This document shows, in pieces, positions 50,498 through 59,390 of a stretch of DNA of 62,095 nt (positions are counted from its first letter, which is position 1; the number at the start of each line of letters is the position of its first letter). The DNA is from Gemmatimonadota bacterium (GTDB lineage Bacteria > Latescibacterota > UBA2968 > UBA8231), in contig VXOR01000114.1 of the NCBI GenBank assembly GCA_009840005.1, positions 2,115 to 64,209 on the forward strand, given 5' to 3'. The notes under the pieces are model-generated. The model did no database searches, was not told the DNA's origin, and saw nothing but the letters and a program-made list of their open reading frames with translations. Both the position numbers and the translations under genes were made by a program.

Positions 50498-51580
50498 ATG
50501 CCTCTTTTATTTCGAATTCTCATCGGTCTTGGTCTGTTGGGTATTTGTGGCTGCAATCTCAATTACTATTGGCATCTAGCCCGCGGCCAAAGCCGCGTGG
50601 TGTACAAACGCATATCAGTCCAGACCCTCCTCGCCCGCCCCAATTTGGCCGAGCAAACCCGGACACAACTGGAGCTGATCCAAGCCATTCTTCGCTACGC
50701 CGAAAGCGTGGGTCTGAAAACAGCCAATCAGTACACGGCCTTCTACGATACGGGCGGCGACCCGATCAGTTGGAATGTCAGTGCTTGTCTGCCCGACCGC
50801 TTCTCGCCCTATACTTGGAATTTTCCGTTCGTCGGCGAGGTTCCCTACAAAGGGTTCTTTCGCCGCGATTTGGCTGAAGAGCAGCGCGATGCCCTCGCCG
50901 CCGCAGGGTACGACGCGATTGTCCGCCCGGTCAGTGCCTACAGCACCTTGGGAATTTTCTCCGATCCAATTCTCAGCACAATGATCGGCTACGCGCCCGA
51001 CCAGCTAGCCGATTTGATTCTTCACGAACTGACCCATGCCCTCGTCTATGCCCCAGGACAGACCGATTACAACGAGAGCTTGGCGACCTTCGTCGGCCGT
51101 CAAGGATCCCTGCTCTTCTTGGCGCAGCACTTCGGAGCCGATACCCCGCTTTTGCAACAGGCCGAGGTGCGCCGAGCGGATGCGGCTCTCTTCCGGCGCT
51201 TCATGGCCGAGACTGTTGCAGCACTTGACAGCCTCTACTCACTAGATTTGCCCCGCAGCGTTGTACTACGCGGCAGACAGGTTGTTTTTGCCCAGCGCCA
51301 GCGCGATTTCGCCCTCATCAAAACGCAGTTCACCCACAATCAGTACGATGGGTTTCCCCAGTGGGAACTAAACAATGCGCGTCTCCTGTCTTATCGTCGC
51401 TACAACGCCAATTTAACGCTCTTTTCCGCTGTTTATCGCGCGCACGGCGAGGATTTGGCCAGCGCCTTGGAAATTTTTGCGGCCTGCGCTGAAAACGACA
51501 ACCCTTGGCAGTGCTTACGCGGCACGACAGAGCCTGAAAGGGAGATGGAAAGTGACAAAACTCGCGGACTTAGGGGTTAA
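50498..51580 (+). CDS. Lipoprotein aminopeptidase-like zinc protease (DUF2265-type)
   Basis: This 360-residue protein has a lipoprotein signal (LLFRILIGLGLLGICGC, probable lipid Cys19). The zinc site is HELTH at 176-180 with a third ligand Glu193 in YNESLATFVG. The surrounding sequence (GYAPDQLADLILHELTHALV) matches the predicted aminopeptidases of the DUF2265 family. It should act at the membrane or in the periplasm. The TRAP transporter starts 44 bases downstream, so the protease could release a transportable product; this is inference. Confidence 0.85.
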   Translation: MPLLFRILIGLGLLGICGCNLNYYWHLARGQSRVVYKRISVQTLLARPNLAEQTRTQLELIQAILRYAESVGLKTANQYTAFYDTGGDPISWNVSACLPDRFSPYTWNFPFVGEVPYKGFFRRDLAEEQRDALAAAGYDAIVRPVSAYSTLGIFSDPILSTMIGYAPDQLADLILHELTHALVYAPGQTDYNESLATFVGRQGSLLFLAQHFGADTPLLQQAEVRRADAALFRRFMAETVAALDSLYSLDLPRSVVLRGRQVVFAQRQRDFALIKTQFTHNQYDGFPQWELNNARLLSYRRYNANLTLFSAVYRAHGEDLASALEIFAACAENDNPWQCLRGTTEPEREMESDKTRGLRG

Positions 51581-51623
51581 AAAACCAACAAGGAACCCCT
51601 CTTAGCCGATTCTTTGAGTCCGA

Positions 51624-52493
51624 ATGGTAGCTAAACGCCTCTTGACAATGCTCTTGCTGACGACCCTCGCCTTTGGCCCGCTTGGGTGCGCTGCCAGGTT
51701 GCAGTCTGCACTAGTGGGGTCGCTGATAGAGGACGTCAGTACGGCCACAGCCCGCCACGACGACCTAGATTTGGTCGCCTCGGGCGTACCTACTTTCTTG
51801 CTCTTATTAGAAGGGCTGTTGGTGGCCAATCCGCAGGATCCGCAATTGCTCTTAAGTGCTGCTGAGATATATACTTCCTACGCTACTTTGGTCGAGGTTG
51901 ATGATCCCGAACGGGCCAAGCACCTGTATCACCGGGGCAAGGTGAACGGCCTCAAGGCCCTTGCTCTACGCCTTAGCCAACCAGACTTGCTCCAAGCCCC
52001 CTATGCTGAATTTATCCACGTCACCGACGACCTAGAGGCTTCAGACCTGCCGACCGTGTTTTGGGCCGCTTCGAGTTGGGGAGCTTGGATTAGTGCCAAC
52101 ATTGAATCCATGGCGGCGCTAGCCGAATTGCCCAAAGTCATTCAACTCATGCAGTGGATTGTGGATCAAGACGAGACCTTTCAATACGGGACTTCCCATG
52201 TCTTCTTGGGGTCCTATTACGCCGCCCTGCCGCCGATGTTGGGCGGCAACCCGGAAAAGGCCGCCGAGCACTTCGACCGAGCCGTGGCCATCAGCAAAGG
52301 ACAGGTGCTCATGGTGTACGTTGCCAAGGCCAAATTCTATGCTCGGATCACTTTTGACCAGGAGCTATACGAGTCCCTGCTCAACCAAGCCCTAACCAGT
52401 TCGGCAGACGCCGTACCGGAGCTTACCTTGCAAAACATCGCCGCCCAAAGACAGGCGCAGATCCTCTTAGACCAAGCCGATGATTTCTTTTAA
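51624..52493 (+). CDS. TRAP transporter TatT-type TPR lipoprotein
   Basis: This 289-residue lipoprotein has a signal peptide ending at PLGC (Cys22) and helical TPR-like repeats. It matches the TatT family first defined by Treponema pallidum Tp0956, a trimeric partner of the periplasmic TRAP binding protein. Recognisable parts are LSAAEIYTSYATLVEVDDPE, the region VFWAASSWGAWISANIES, and GSYYAALPPMLGGNPEKA. It overlaps the dctP gene by 14 bases. TatT proteins may channel hydrophobic ligands to the binding protein. Confidence 0.9.
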   Translation: MVAKRLLTMLLLTTLAFGPLGCAARLQSALVGSLIEDVSTATARHDDLDLVASGVPTFLLLLEGLLVANPQDPQLLLSAAEIYTSYATLVEVDDPERAKHLYHRGKVNGLKALALRLSQPDLLQAPYAEFIHVTDDLEASDLPTVFWAASSWGAWISANIESMAALAELPKVIQLMQWIVDQDETFQYGTSHVFLGSYYAALPPMLGGNPEKAAEHFDRAVAISKGQVLMVYVAKAKFYARITFDQELYESLLNQALTSSADAVPELTLQNIAAQRQAQILLDQADDFF

Positions 52494-53484
52494 AGGACTT
52501 TTTGCGGTCGTCGCCGCACTCATAGCCAATTCTGTTGCGGCCCAACCTAATCACCTCCTCAAAATTGCGACCCTAGCCCCAGAGGGTAGTAGCTGGGCCG
52601 ATGTCCTCCGCACCATTGATGCGGAGGTGCGGCGGGAGACAGGGGACAACGTGGGGTTCAAAATCTATCCCGGCGGCGTCCAAGGCGACGAAAAAGTCGT
52701 CTTGCGCAAAATGCGCATCGGCCAGCTCCACGGCGGTAATTTTGGCGGCCAAGGCGTCAGCCAGACCTTGCCCGATGTGCTCGCACTACAAATGCCCTTT
52801 CTCTTCGATAGCTATGCCGAAGTGGATTACGTACTCGAGAAAATGGATACCTTTTACCGACAGGGATACGAAGAACGGGGTTATGTCTTTCTCGGTTGGG
52901 CCGACATCGGCTTTGTCCACATTCTCTCGCAGCAACCCGTAGCTACTGTCGAGGACATGCGCACCCAAAAGGTATGGCAGCTACCCGATGAACCGCTGAC
53001 CTCCGTGCTTTTCCGCTTGGCCAGCGTCACTTCGGTTCCTCTCAACATCCCGGACGTCCTCCTCGGATTGCAGACCAACCTAATCGATGTGGTGTACGCC
53101 TCGCCAGCGGCGACCATTGTCCTCCAATGGTTTACCCGCGCAAAATACGTCACCCAACTGCCGATCAACTACACCCTAGGCTCACTCTTGATCGACAAGC
53201 GGTCTTTCGACAAAATTCCCGCCGAAGATCGCGAGCACATCCGCCGCATAGCTCGTCAGCACATGGCCGCTCTGAATCAGCGCAATCGCCGAGAAAACGA
53301 CGAGGCCATGACCGTGTTGCAGGCCAACGGCCTGTCGCTGGTCGAGGTTAACCCAAACGATGTAGAGACCTTTAAGGGCCTCGTCGCTAGCGCCGAAGCC
53401 GAACTCGTAGGTCGAGCCTTTTCCCGCGAGGCCCACGAACAAATAGCACGGCACCTCCAAGATTTTCGCCGGACTTCCCCTTGA
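52480..53484 (+). CDS. TRAP transporter substrate-binding protein (DctP/TatP type)
   Basis: This 334-residue periplasmic binding protein has a signal peptide (GLFAVVAALIANSVAAQ). It begins with LLKIATLAPEGSSWADVLRT and contains DEKVVLRKMRIGQLHGGNFG, MPFLFDSYAEVDYVLEKMD and the stretch VYASPAATIVLQWFTRAKYV. It resembles the TatP subgroup that partners TatT. The Arg that usually binds carboxylate ligands is not evident at the standard site, so the ligand may not be a simple C4-dicarboxylate. Confidence 0.92.
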   Translation: MISFKGLFAVVAALIANSVAAQPNHLLKIATLAPEGSSWADVLRTIDAEVRRETGDNVGFKIYPGGVQGDEKVVLRKMRIGQLHGGNFGGQGVSQTLPDVLALQMPFLFDSYAEVDYVLEKMDTFYRQGYEERGYVFLGWADIGFVHILSQQPVATVEDMRTQKVWQLPDEPLTSVLFRLASVTSVPLNIPDVLLGLQTNLIDVVYASPAATIVLQWFTRAKYVTQLPINYTLGSLLIDKRSFDKIPAEDREHIRRIARQHMAALNQRNRRENDEAMTVLQANGLSLVEVNPNDVETFKGLVASAEAELVGRAFSREAHEQIARHLQDFRRTSP

Positions 53485-53957
53485 GCGGTCAGCACGTCCT
53501 CCACCGCCTTGAAACCGGCTTCCTCGTCCTCTTAGTAGTCTGCCTGTTAGTGCTGACCTGCGGGCAGATTCTCATGCGCAACCTGTTCTCCATCACCTTC
53601 TTGGGCACTGAAAGCCTCGTGCGGCACCTTGTGTTGTGGATTGGGCTAGCCGGCGCGTTGGTGGCCACCCGGCTCGACAAACACATCCGCATTGACGCTG
53701 CGTTGCGCCTGCTACCCGCCCGGGCGCGAGCTATTGTTTTGAGCTGCGCGGACTTTTTTGCCGCCGTGCTTTGCTCCTATCTAGCCTATATCGCTGGGCG
53801 CTTTGTGCTCGATGAACGCGCATTCGGCACAACGGCTTTCTTTGCCGTCCCCGCTTGGATCGCCCAATTGTGCTTTCCCCTCGTCTTTGGCCTAATGGCG
53901 CTGCGCTTCCTCTTGCAGGGCGTGCGTCGCCTCCGCGCCTCAGCAGATCACCCGTGA
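53481..53957 (+). CDS. TRAP transporter small permease (DctQ)
   Basis: This 158-residue protein has four transmembrane helices (FLVLLVVCLLVLTCGQILMR, then HLVLWIGLAGALVA and two more). It is the small membrane subunit of a TRAP transporter. The start is TTG 53481, overlapping the dctP stop as TTGA. The stop overlaps the dctM start as GTGA, so subunit stoichiometry is likely set by coupling. Confidence 0.9.
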   Translation: MSGQHVLHRLETGFLVLLVVCLLVLTCGQILMRNLFSITFLGTESLVRHLVLWIGLAGALVATRLDKHIRIDAALRLLPARARAIVLSCADFFAAVLCSYLAYIAGRFVLDERAFGTTAFFAVPAWIAQLCFPLVFGLMALRFLLQGVRRLRASADHP

Positions 53958-55207
53958 GCAGCCTCCTAGCCACTCTAGTCGCCCTAGCCGGCGTCCCACT
54001 CTTTGTGGTCATCAGCGCGATGGCCCTTTTGCACTTCTCCATCGCCGAGATCGATTTAACTGTCGTCTTCATCGAGATGTACCGGATAGCCGAAACGCCG
54101 ACTTTAACGGCTATTCCGCTCTTTGCCCTCACGGGTTTTCTCCTCGCTGAAAGCGGCGCAGCGTCTCGATTGGTGCGATTCTCTCAAGCTTTGCTCGGCT
54201 GGCTGCCGGGAGGATTGGCCATTATGGCCATTATCGTCTGTGCTCTCTTCACGGCTTTGACCGGGGCTTCGGGGATGACAATTGTCGCGCTCGGCGGGCT
54301 GCTCTTGCCCGCTCTGCGCCAACAACGCCTGCCCGATTCGTTTTCCCTTGGGCTAATTACCACCTCGGGCAGTCTGGGCTTGCTCTTTCCGCCGAGTTTG
54401 CCGCTGATCATCTACGGGATTGTATCCGAGACGCCGATAGACAAGCTTTTTATCGCCGGCATCGCCCCCGGTTTGCTCCTAGTAGGTGCCCTGTCTTGCT
54501 ACAGCTTATTCCAAGGCCGGCGCTGTGCCGCGCCCGAGCGCCCTACTGGGTGGCGCGAATTGCCGCAGGCCTTTGTCGATTGTAGTTGGGAACTTCTGTT
54601 GCCAGTGGTGATCTTCGGGGGTATCTACGGGGGGATAATCGCCGTCAGCGAAGCCGCGGCCTTAAGTACCCTGTACGCTCTGGTGGTAGTGGTGCTAATC
54701 CGCCGCGAGATTTCCATTGGACAACTACCGAAGATCATCTGCGACAGCATGGTACTCGTCGGCGGTATTTTTGTCGTTTTGGCCGCGGCTATGGCCTATA
54801 CCAATTACCTCATTGATGCGGAAATTCCAACGCGCTTGCTCGCCTACATCGAGACCCATATCAGCAGCCGCCTGCTGTTTTTGATTCTCCTCAATGTGTT
54901 TCTGCTAGCGGTTGGTTGTATGATCGACATGTTCTCCGCTCTCCTCATCGTCGTGCCCCTGATTCTGCCCATCGCCGAAGCGTACGATGTACACCCCATT
55001 CACCTCGGGATCATTTTCTTGACCAACTTGGAAATCGGCTACTCGACGCCGCCGGTTGGGCTCAATCTCTTCATTGCCAGCATTCGCTTTGAGCAGCCCG
55101 TACACCGCCTCTACCGCGTTTCCTTGCCTTTTCTGTTTATTTTGTTGGCTTGTTTGGTCGTGATTACCTACTGGGCTGATTTGAGTTTATTTCTCGTTGA
55201 GCCTTAG
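53954..55207 (+). CDS. TRAP transporter large permease (DctM)
   Basis: This 417-residue protein starts at GTG 53954 and has about 12 transmembrane helices. It is the ion-coupled translocation subunit. Signature parts are TAIPLFALTGFLLAESGAAS, ALFTALTGASGMTIVALGGL, SLGLLFPPSLPLIIYGIVSE and NLEIGYSTPPVGLNLFIAS. The frame is open upstream to 53855, but that part lies inside dctQ. It completes the four-component TatT-DctP-DctQ-DctM system. The substrate is unknown. Confidence 0.93.
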   Translation: MSSLLATLVALAGVPLFVVISAMALLHFSIAEIDLTVVFIEMYRIAETPTLTAIPLFALTGFLLAESGAASRLVRFSQALLGWLPGGLAIMAIIVCALFTALTGASGMTIVALGGLLLPALRQQRLPDSFSLGLITTSGSLGLLFPPSLPLIIYGIVSETPIDKLFIAGIAPGLLLVGALSCYSLFQGRRCAAPERPTGWRELPQAFVDCSWELLLPVVIFGGIYGGIIAVSEAAALSTLYALVVVVLIRREISIGQLPKIICDSMVLVGGIFVVLAAAMAYTNYLIDAEIPTRLLAYIETHISSRLLFLILLNVFLLAVGCMIDMFSALLIVVPLILPIAEAYDVHPIHLGIIFLTNLEIGYSTPPVGLNLFIASIRFEQPVHRLYRVSLPFLFILLACLVVITYWADLSLFLVEP

Positions 55208-55240
55208 ATTTTTTTGTTTAGTCTATTTATATATTAATCT

Positions 55241-56407
55241 TTATATGCCGTTTTGGATTTTATGGATCACGTGCTGGCCCGCTTTCTCTAAGTCCTCGGC
55301 TTCAAGATCGTACCCGAGCACTTGCACAGCTACCGGCCCGACCTCAAACTGCTCGTCCATATCGCTGCTCGGATAGAGCAAAAAGGCGCGGTGCGTACCG
55401 AGTTGCACCGCATAGGCAACCACCTGCTGCACATCGCTTTCTACGGGACCATCGGCCTTGTATTTTGCATCTATTACCGCCAGTGGCTGCCCGGTTGCCG
55501 CTGAAAACAGAGCCATGTCCAAGCGGAAAGAAAGCCGCTCCGTTCCTTTCAGTCGCGTGTGATACTGGGCTTTTAGTTCGACCTCGTGGTTGAGCTTGTG
55601 GTCGATGAATGCCGTGCAGAACCGCTCGAATAAGGTCGGCATGTGCAACAGGTACGCCGGCCCGTCCTCGTCCCCCAGTCCCCAAGCTGGACTGCGCTGT
55701 TGGAGCAAAGGATAACACAGGGCATGCATGGGTCGGTAGTCCTCATTTAGCCGGTGGTACGCTACGCCGAGGCAATCTGCAGGGCGAATGTGGCGGTAAT
55801 TTAGCTCGCTCAGCACCCACCAAGCTCGACCGACCATCTGCCGAATGCTTTCGCGGCGAAAGGCAAAGCGCCTCAGGCCATGCAGAGCGCTGGCCAAGAT
55901 GCGGTTGTCGGTGATATCGGGGGTGTGCTCTGCAAACCGACAGTAGGGATGGACGCCCAGACCGCTGCGCTCGGGGTACATGCGTCCTCGCACCCACCGA
56001 CTGGGACCTTCGCGGGTTTGGTAATCCCAAAACAGTCCGCGCCGCACCCGTTGCAAGACCTTGCGCGCGAGGACTTCGGCCCAAAACTCGTAAATATCCC
56101 CCATCGTGGCTGGAGCCTTGTGCTCACTGATCTTAGGCAACTGATAGGCGTACTCCAGCATGGGCAAGAGCAGTGAGCAGCGTATTTTGGGATTGATTTC
56201 CAAGGTGGTATCCGCGCCCAATGGCACCACGCCGACATAGCCCCGCGACCTGAGCTGATAACACTGGCCATTGAGCGGGCTAGGGAAGCCAAACTCCAAC
56301 TCTTTTGGATATTGGGCGTGCAGGTGCAGGACCTGTTCGACCTCCAACTCGGCCGCCGGAATCGCGGCCACTTCCTCTTCGATCAGCTCATAGCGTCGCA
56401 CGCTCAA
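55241..56407 (-). CDS. McrC-family restriction nuclease subunit
   Basis: This 388-residue protein resembles McrC, the nuclease partner of McrB in type IV-like restriction. It has an N-terminal region with VGVVPLGADTTLEINPKI and a C-terminal PD-(D/E)xK domain with Asp297 (FRLDMALF) and Asp313, Lys315 (PLAVIDAKYK). These residues are those needed for cleavage. The start overlaps the McrB-like stop as ATGA. The stop region carries an AT-rich sequence similar to the 34-bp repeat elements. Confidence 0.88.
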   Translation of the reverse strand: MSVRRYELIEEEVAAIPAAELEVEQVLHLHAQYPKELEFGFPSPLNGQCYQLRSRGYVGVVPLGADTTLEINPKIRCSLLLPMLEYAYQLPKISEHKAPATMGDIYEFWAEVLARKVLQRVRRGLFWDYQTREGPSRWVRGRMYPERSGLGVHPYCRFAEHTPDITDNRILASALHGLRRFAFRRESIRQMVGRAWWVLSELNYRHIRPADCLGVAYHRLNEDYRPMHALCYPLLQQRSPAWGLGDEDGPAYLLHMPTLFERFCTAFIDHKLNHEVELKAQYHTRLKGTERLSFRLDMALFSAATGQPLAVIDAKYKADGPVESDVQQVVAYAVQLGTHRAFLLYPSSDMDEQFEVGPVAVQVLGYDLEAEDLEKAGQHVIHKIQNGI

Positions 56408-57834
56408 TCCTGCAAACGCCTGGAGACTTTGGCCCAGCGAAAGCGCACCATCTGGTCCGGGCGATCAAAAAACACCTCCTCCAGATACGGCTCGACCTCG
56501 CCTTGCCAAATATGCGCCAGCGCCGTTGCAATATCGGCAACCATGAAAAAAGAAATGCCCAGTTCGCAGTCCTCGTCCCCAATGGATTGATTCACTTCTT
56601 TTACTAGCGCGACCAATTTCTTCGGGGGTACTCCCCTGTTATCGAGATAATTTGCCAAAAGCTGGTAGTTGGGCCGCAGACGGATAAAGCTGAATCGCCG
56701 TCGCATGGCTTGGTCAACCAAGGCGATCGACCGATCGGCCGTGTTCATCGTGCCGATGAGATAGACGTTGGCGGGGATCGAAAACTCGGGGCCGCCAGCG
56801 GCCAGCGCGATTGAACGGTGGCGGTATTCCAACAGGTACATTAGCTCGCCGAAAACGCGTGCGAGGTTTGCGCGGTTGATTTCGTCGATGATCAACGCGC
56901 AGGGGCTTTCTCCGACTTGGCGTGCCCTAGCGCAAAACCGCCGAAAGTGCCCGGCGGCCAATTCGTAGTGCAGTGCGCCCTCTACCACCCGTGGCCGGAT
57001 CCCCTGGACGAAGTCCTCATACGCGTACGAGGCGTGGAACTGCACGAGTTCACTAAAACCGCCGCCATCCACCAGATAGCGCGCCAAGCGCTCGGCCAAG
57101 TACGTCTTGCCGGTGCCGGGCGAGCCGTATAAGATGAGCTGCTGCTTGCGCCGCCATTGGTCAATCCAGCCCTTTAGCTGATCCGCACTATAGCCGGTCT
57201 CCGCGGTGAAGGCTTGGGCGTCGTAGCTTGCGCCCACACGGGTGCCGCCGTGAGCGTGCCGTTCTACCGCCTCTTGTATCTGTTCCATTCGCCGTTCGAA
57301 CTCGCTTTCTAAAACGACCGGCTGTAATTGCTCGACTTCAAAGGGCCGGACGCGCAGGTGCAGGCCCGTTTGACGCAAGAATTTCGGTTGAACGGGCGCA
57401 CAGTGATACACTCTCAACACCGTCAGCCAAATATCTCGCTCAATCCCCGCCCGCCATGCTTCGACGACTTGGGCCGTCCACGGCGTCAGTTCGACTGCTA
57501 GCGAACCGACCCAATCGGCATTGGGTAGCTTGAAGTAACCTACGGGCACAGCCAGCGAATTCACCAGTCCATGTTCTGCCCAGCGCTCGGCTTGCTCTGC
57601 GTCCCTAAAATCTTTCGCCGACCACCCAGTGTCTGACTTGCCCTTGGCGTAATAACACGCGACCGCGCTTTCCCACAAGGGCATGGCTTTTAGCAGTCGC
57701 GTGCCGCGAATAATCACCATTGTCTCGCCCACTGCCAGGGCGGCGACCTCGGGACCGGGACGACGCAAAAGTCGGTCGTACGGCCCGGTCAAAGGCTTGT
57801 CAAAACGCAGGCGGATCGATTTCAATTGCACCAT
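56404..57834 (-). CDS. McrB-family AAA+ GTPase/ATPase
   Basis: This 476-residue protein has a C-terminal AAA+ domain: Walker A GSPGTGKT (237-244), Walker B ALIIDEINRAN (313-323) and sensor NTADRS (364-369) followed by VDQAMRRRFSF. This is the McrB pattern. The first 200 residues do not match EVE, YTH or DUF3578 modules by eye; they presumably recognise modified DNA or another phage feature. With McrC it should form a restriction complex that cuts foreign modified DNA. No methyltransferase or other defence gene is adjacent. Confidence 0.88.
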   Translation of the reverse strand: MVQLKSIRLRFDKPLTGPYDRLLRRPGPEVAALAVGETMVIIRGTRLLKAMPLWESAVACYYAKGKSDTGWSAKDFRDAEQAERWAEHGLVNSLAVPVGYFKLPNADWVGSLAVELTPWTAQVVEAWRAGIERDIWLTVLRVYHCAPVQPKFLRQTGLHLRVRPFEVEQLQPVVLESEFERRMEQIQEAVERHAHGGTRVGASYDAQAFTAETGYSADQLKGWIDQWRRKQQLILYGSPGTGKTYLAERLARYLVDGGGFSELVQFHASYAYEDFVQGIRPRVVEGALHYELAAGHFRRFCARARQVGESPCALIIDEINRANLARVFGELMYLLEYRHRSIALAAGGPEFSIPANVYLIGTMNTADRSIALVDQAMRRRFSFIRLRPNYQLLANYLDNRGVPPKKLVALVKEVNQSIGDEDCELGISFFMVADIATALAHIWQGEVEPYLEEVFFDRPDQMVRFRWAKVSRRLQD

Positions 57835-57934
57835 TGCACGTATCCTCTATGCAAGATAATAGGCTTGGGGCGCTCTTTTCAAAAGCTGGGCCTTTTTTAT
57901 TTTTTGCCCTCCCTCAAGCCCCCAAGGTCCCTTG

Positions 57935-59344
57935 ATGCACCGACTCTCTCTGACCATATCCAAGTTAGCGCCCAAACAATGGGTGGGCTTGCTATTGGGT
58001 ATCGCGGCCCTCCTTTTGGGTTTCGCCGCTCCTTTGACTGCGCTGCCTAGCCCCGTGCAAAACGCCCTCGGCATCGCCCTTTTTGCCCTGTTTTTTTGGA
58101 CCACCGAACCCGTACCTATCGCGCTGAGTTCGGCGGGAGTGCTCGTCTTAATCCCGGCCGTTGGCCTGCTGAGCTTTGAGCAAAGCCTAGCTCCTTTCGT
58201 CTCCAAGACCGTCTGGCTCGTCCTCGCCGGCATGGCTCTGAGCTTGGGCGTGACCAAAACGGGCCTTGGAGACGCGCTGGCGTCTTGGCTTCAGTCCCGT
58301 CTGTCGCAACACCCCTTCCTCCTGCTCTGCCAATTGCACCTGATTGGGCTAGGAACGGCTTTCCTGATCCCGTCAGGGGTAATCCGCGTCCTGTTCCTGA
58401 TGCCGATTGGCATCTCCCTCGTCGAGCGCCTGCACGTTCGCCCATCACCGCATCTCAAAGCCGCGGTTCTGCTCTCCTTGCTTTGCAGCACGTATTTTGG
58501 CGGTTGTGGGCTTTTGACCGGCTCCGTGCCCAACTTGGTCTTGGCTGGCCAATACGAAAAAACCCAAGGCGCACCCATATTCTGGGCTACTTGGCTGTAT
58601 TGGATGTTTCCAGTCATCGGCTTTTTGCGCACGTTGGTTTCGCTCGGCGCGATCTGGATGCTTTTCGGCCGCCACCTCAACAGCCACGTCATCCAGCAGC
58701 CCCCTTCCCCGCGCAATGCCCCGCTGACCCGCATCCAGCGGCGCGCTCTGTACATTCTCCTTGCAGGCGTGGGCTTGTGGGCCACCGATCTCTTACACCA
58801 CATCCAACCCGCCTATGTTGGCTTGGGACTAGTTGCGTTGTTCCTCTGGCCGCGCTGGGGACTGCTTCATTTTGGAGACTTAGTCAAGGTGCGTTTTGCG
58901 CTTCTAACCTATATTGTCGCTTTGCTCACGTTGGGCCGTGCCTTGGACGCGGCCGGATTTAATCATCTGTTCATCGCGGCTTGCAGTGAGTATCTGACAT
59001 TGGAGGAATACGGCTGGCTGGGCAAGCACCTGTCGCTTTGTTTGGTCGCTCTGCCGCTCGATTTCCTAATGGACATCGCCGCGGTAGCTGGCGTGGCGAC
59101 CATTCCTCTGATGGAGTTAGGTGCCCAGCACGGTGTCGCGCCACTGCCGGCAGCATTCAGCGTGGCGATGGCCACGACTTTGGCCTTCTTGCCCTACCAG
59201 TCAGCACCTTTCATGGTGGCCTATGGTTTTCGGCAGCTCTCCATGCGGCAGCTCGTCCTCGCCCAGGGCCTTATTTCCACGGCATCCTTGATCCTACTCT
59301 GTCCGCTCAACTTGCTCTATTGGCGGTGGCTAGGGCTGATTTGA
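57935..59344 (+). CDS. DASS/SLC13-family anion transporter
   Basis: This 469-residue protein has about 12 transmembrane helices and belongs to the divalent anion:Na+ symporter family (dicarboxylate, citrate or sulfate carriers). It contains ALFALFFWTTEPVPIALSSA, KTVWLVLAGMALSLGVTKTG, FLIPSGVIRVLFLMPIGISL and, near the end, LPYQSAPFMVAYGFRQLSMR. ATG 57935 follows AAGG at a suitable distance; the adjacent TTG is less likely. It diverges from the McrB-like gene across 100 bases and precedes purB. The substrate is unknown. Confidence 0.87.
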   Translation: MHRLSLTISKLAPKQWVGLLLGIAALLLGFAAPLTALPSPVQNALGIALFALFFWTTEPVPIALSSAGVLVLIPAVGLLSFEQSLAPFVSKTVWLVLAGMALSLGVTKTGLGDALASWLQSRLSQHPFLLLCQLHLIGLGTAFLIPSGVIRVLFLMPIGISLVERLHVRPSPHLKAAVLLSLLCSTYFGGCGLLTGSVPNLVLAGQYEKTQGAPIFWATWLYWMFPVIGFLRTLVSLGAIWMLFGRHLNSHVIQQPPSPRNAPLTRIQRRALYILLAGVGLWATDLLHHIQPAYVGLGLVALFLWPRWGLLHFGDLVKVRFALLTYIVALLTLGRALDAAGFNHLFIAACSEYLTLEEYGWLGKHLSLCLVALPLDFLMDIAAVAGVATIPLMELGAQHGVAPLPAAFSVAMATTLAFLPYQSAPFMVAYGFRQLSMRQLVLAQGLISTASLILLCPLNLLYWRWLGLI

Positions 59345-59390
59345 CGCGCATTGGCGTTTATGATGCCCAATGCTTATGATAAATCACGTC

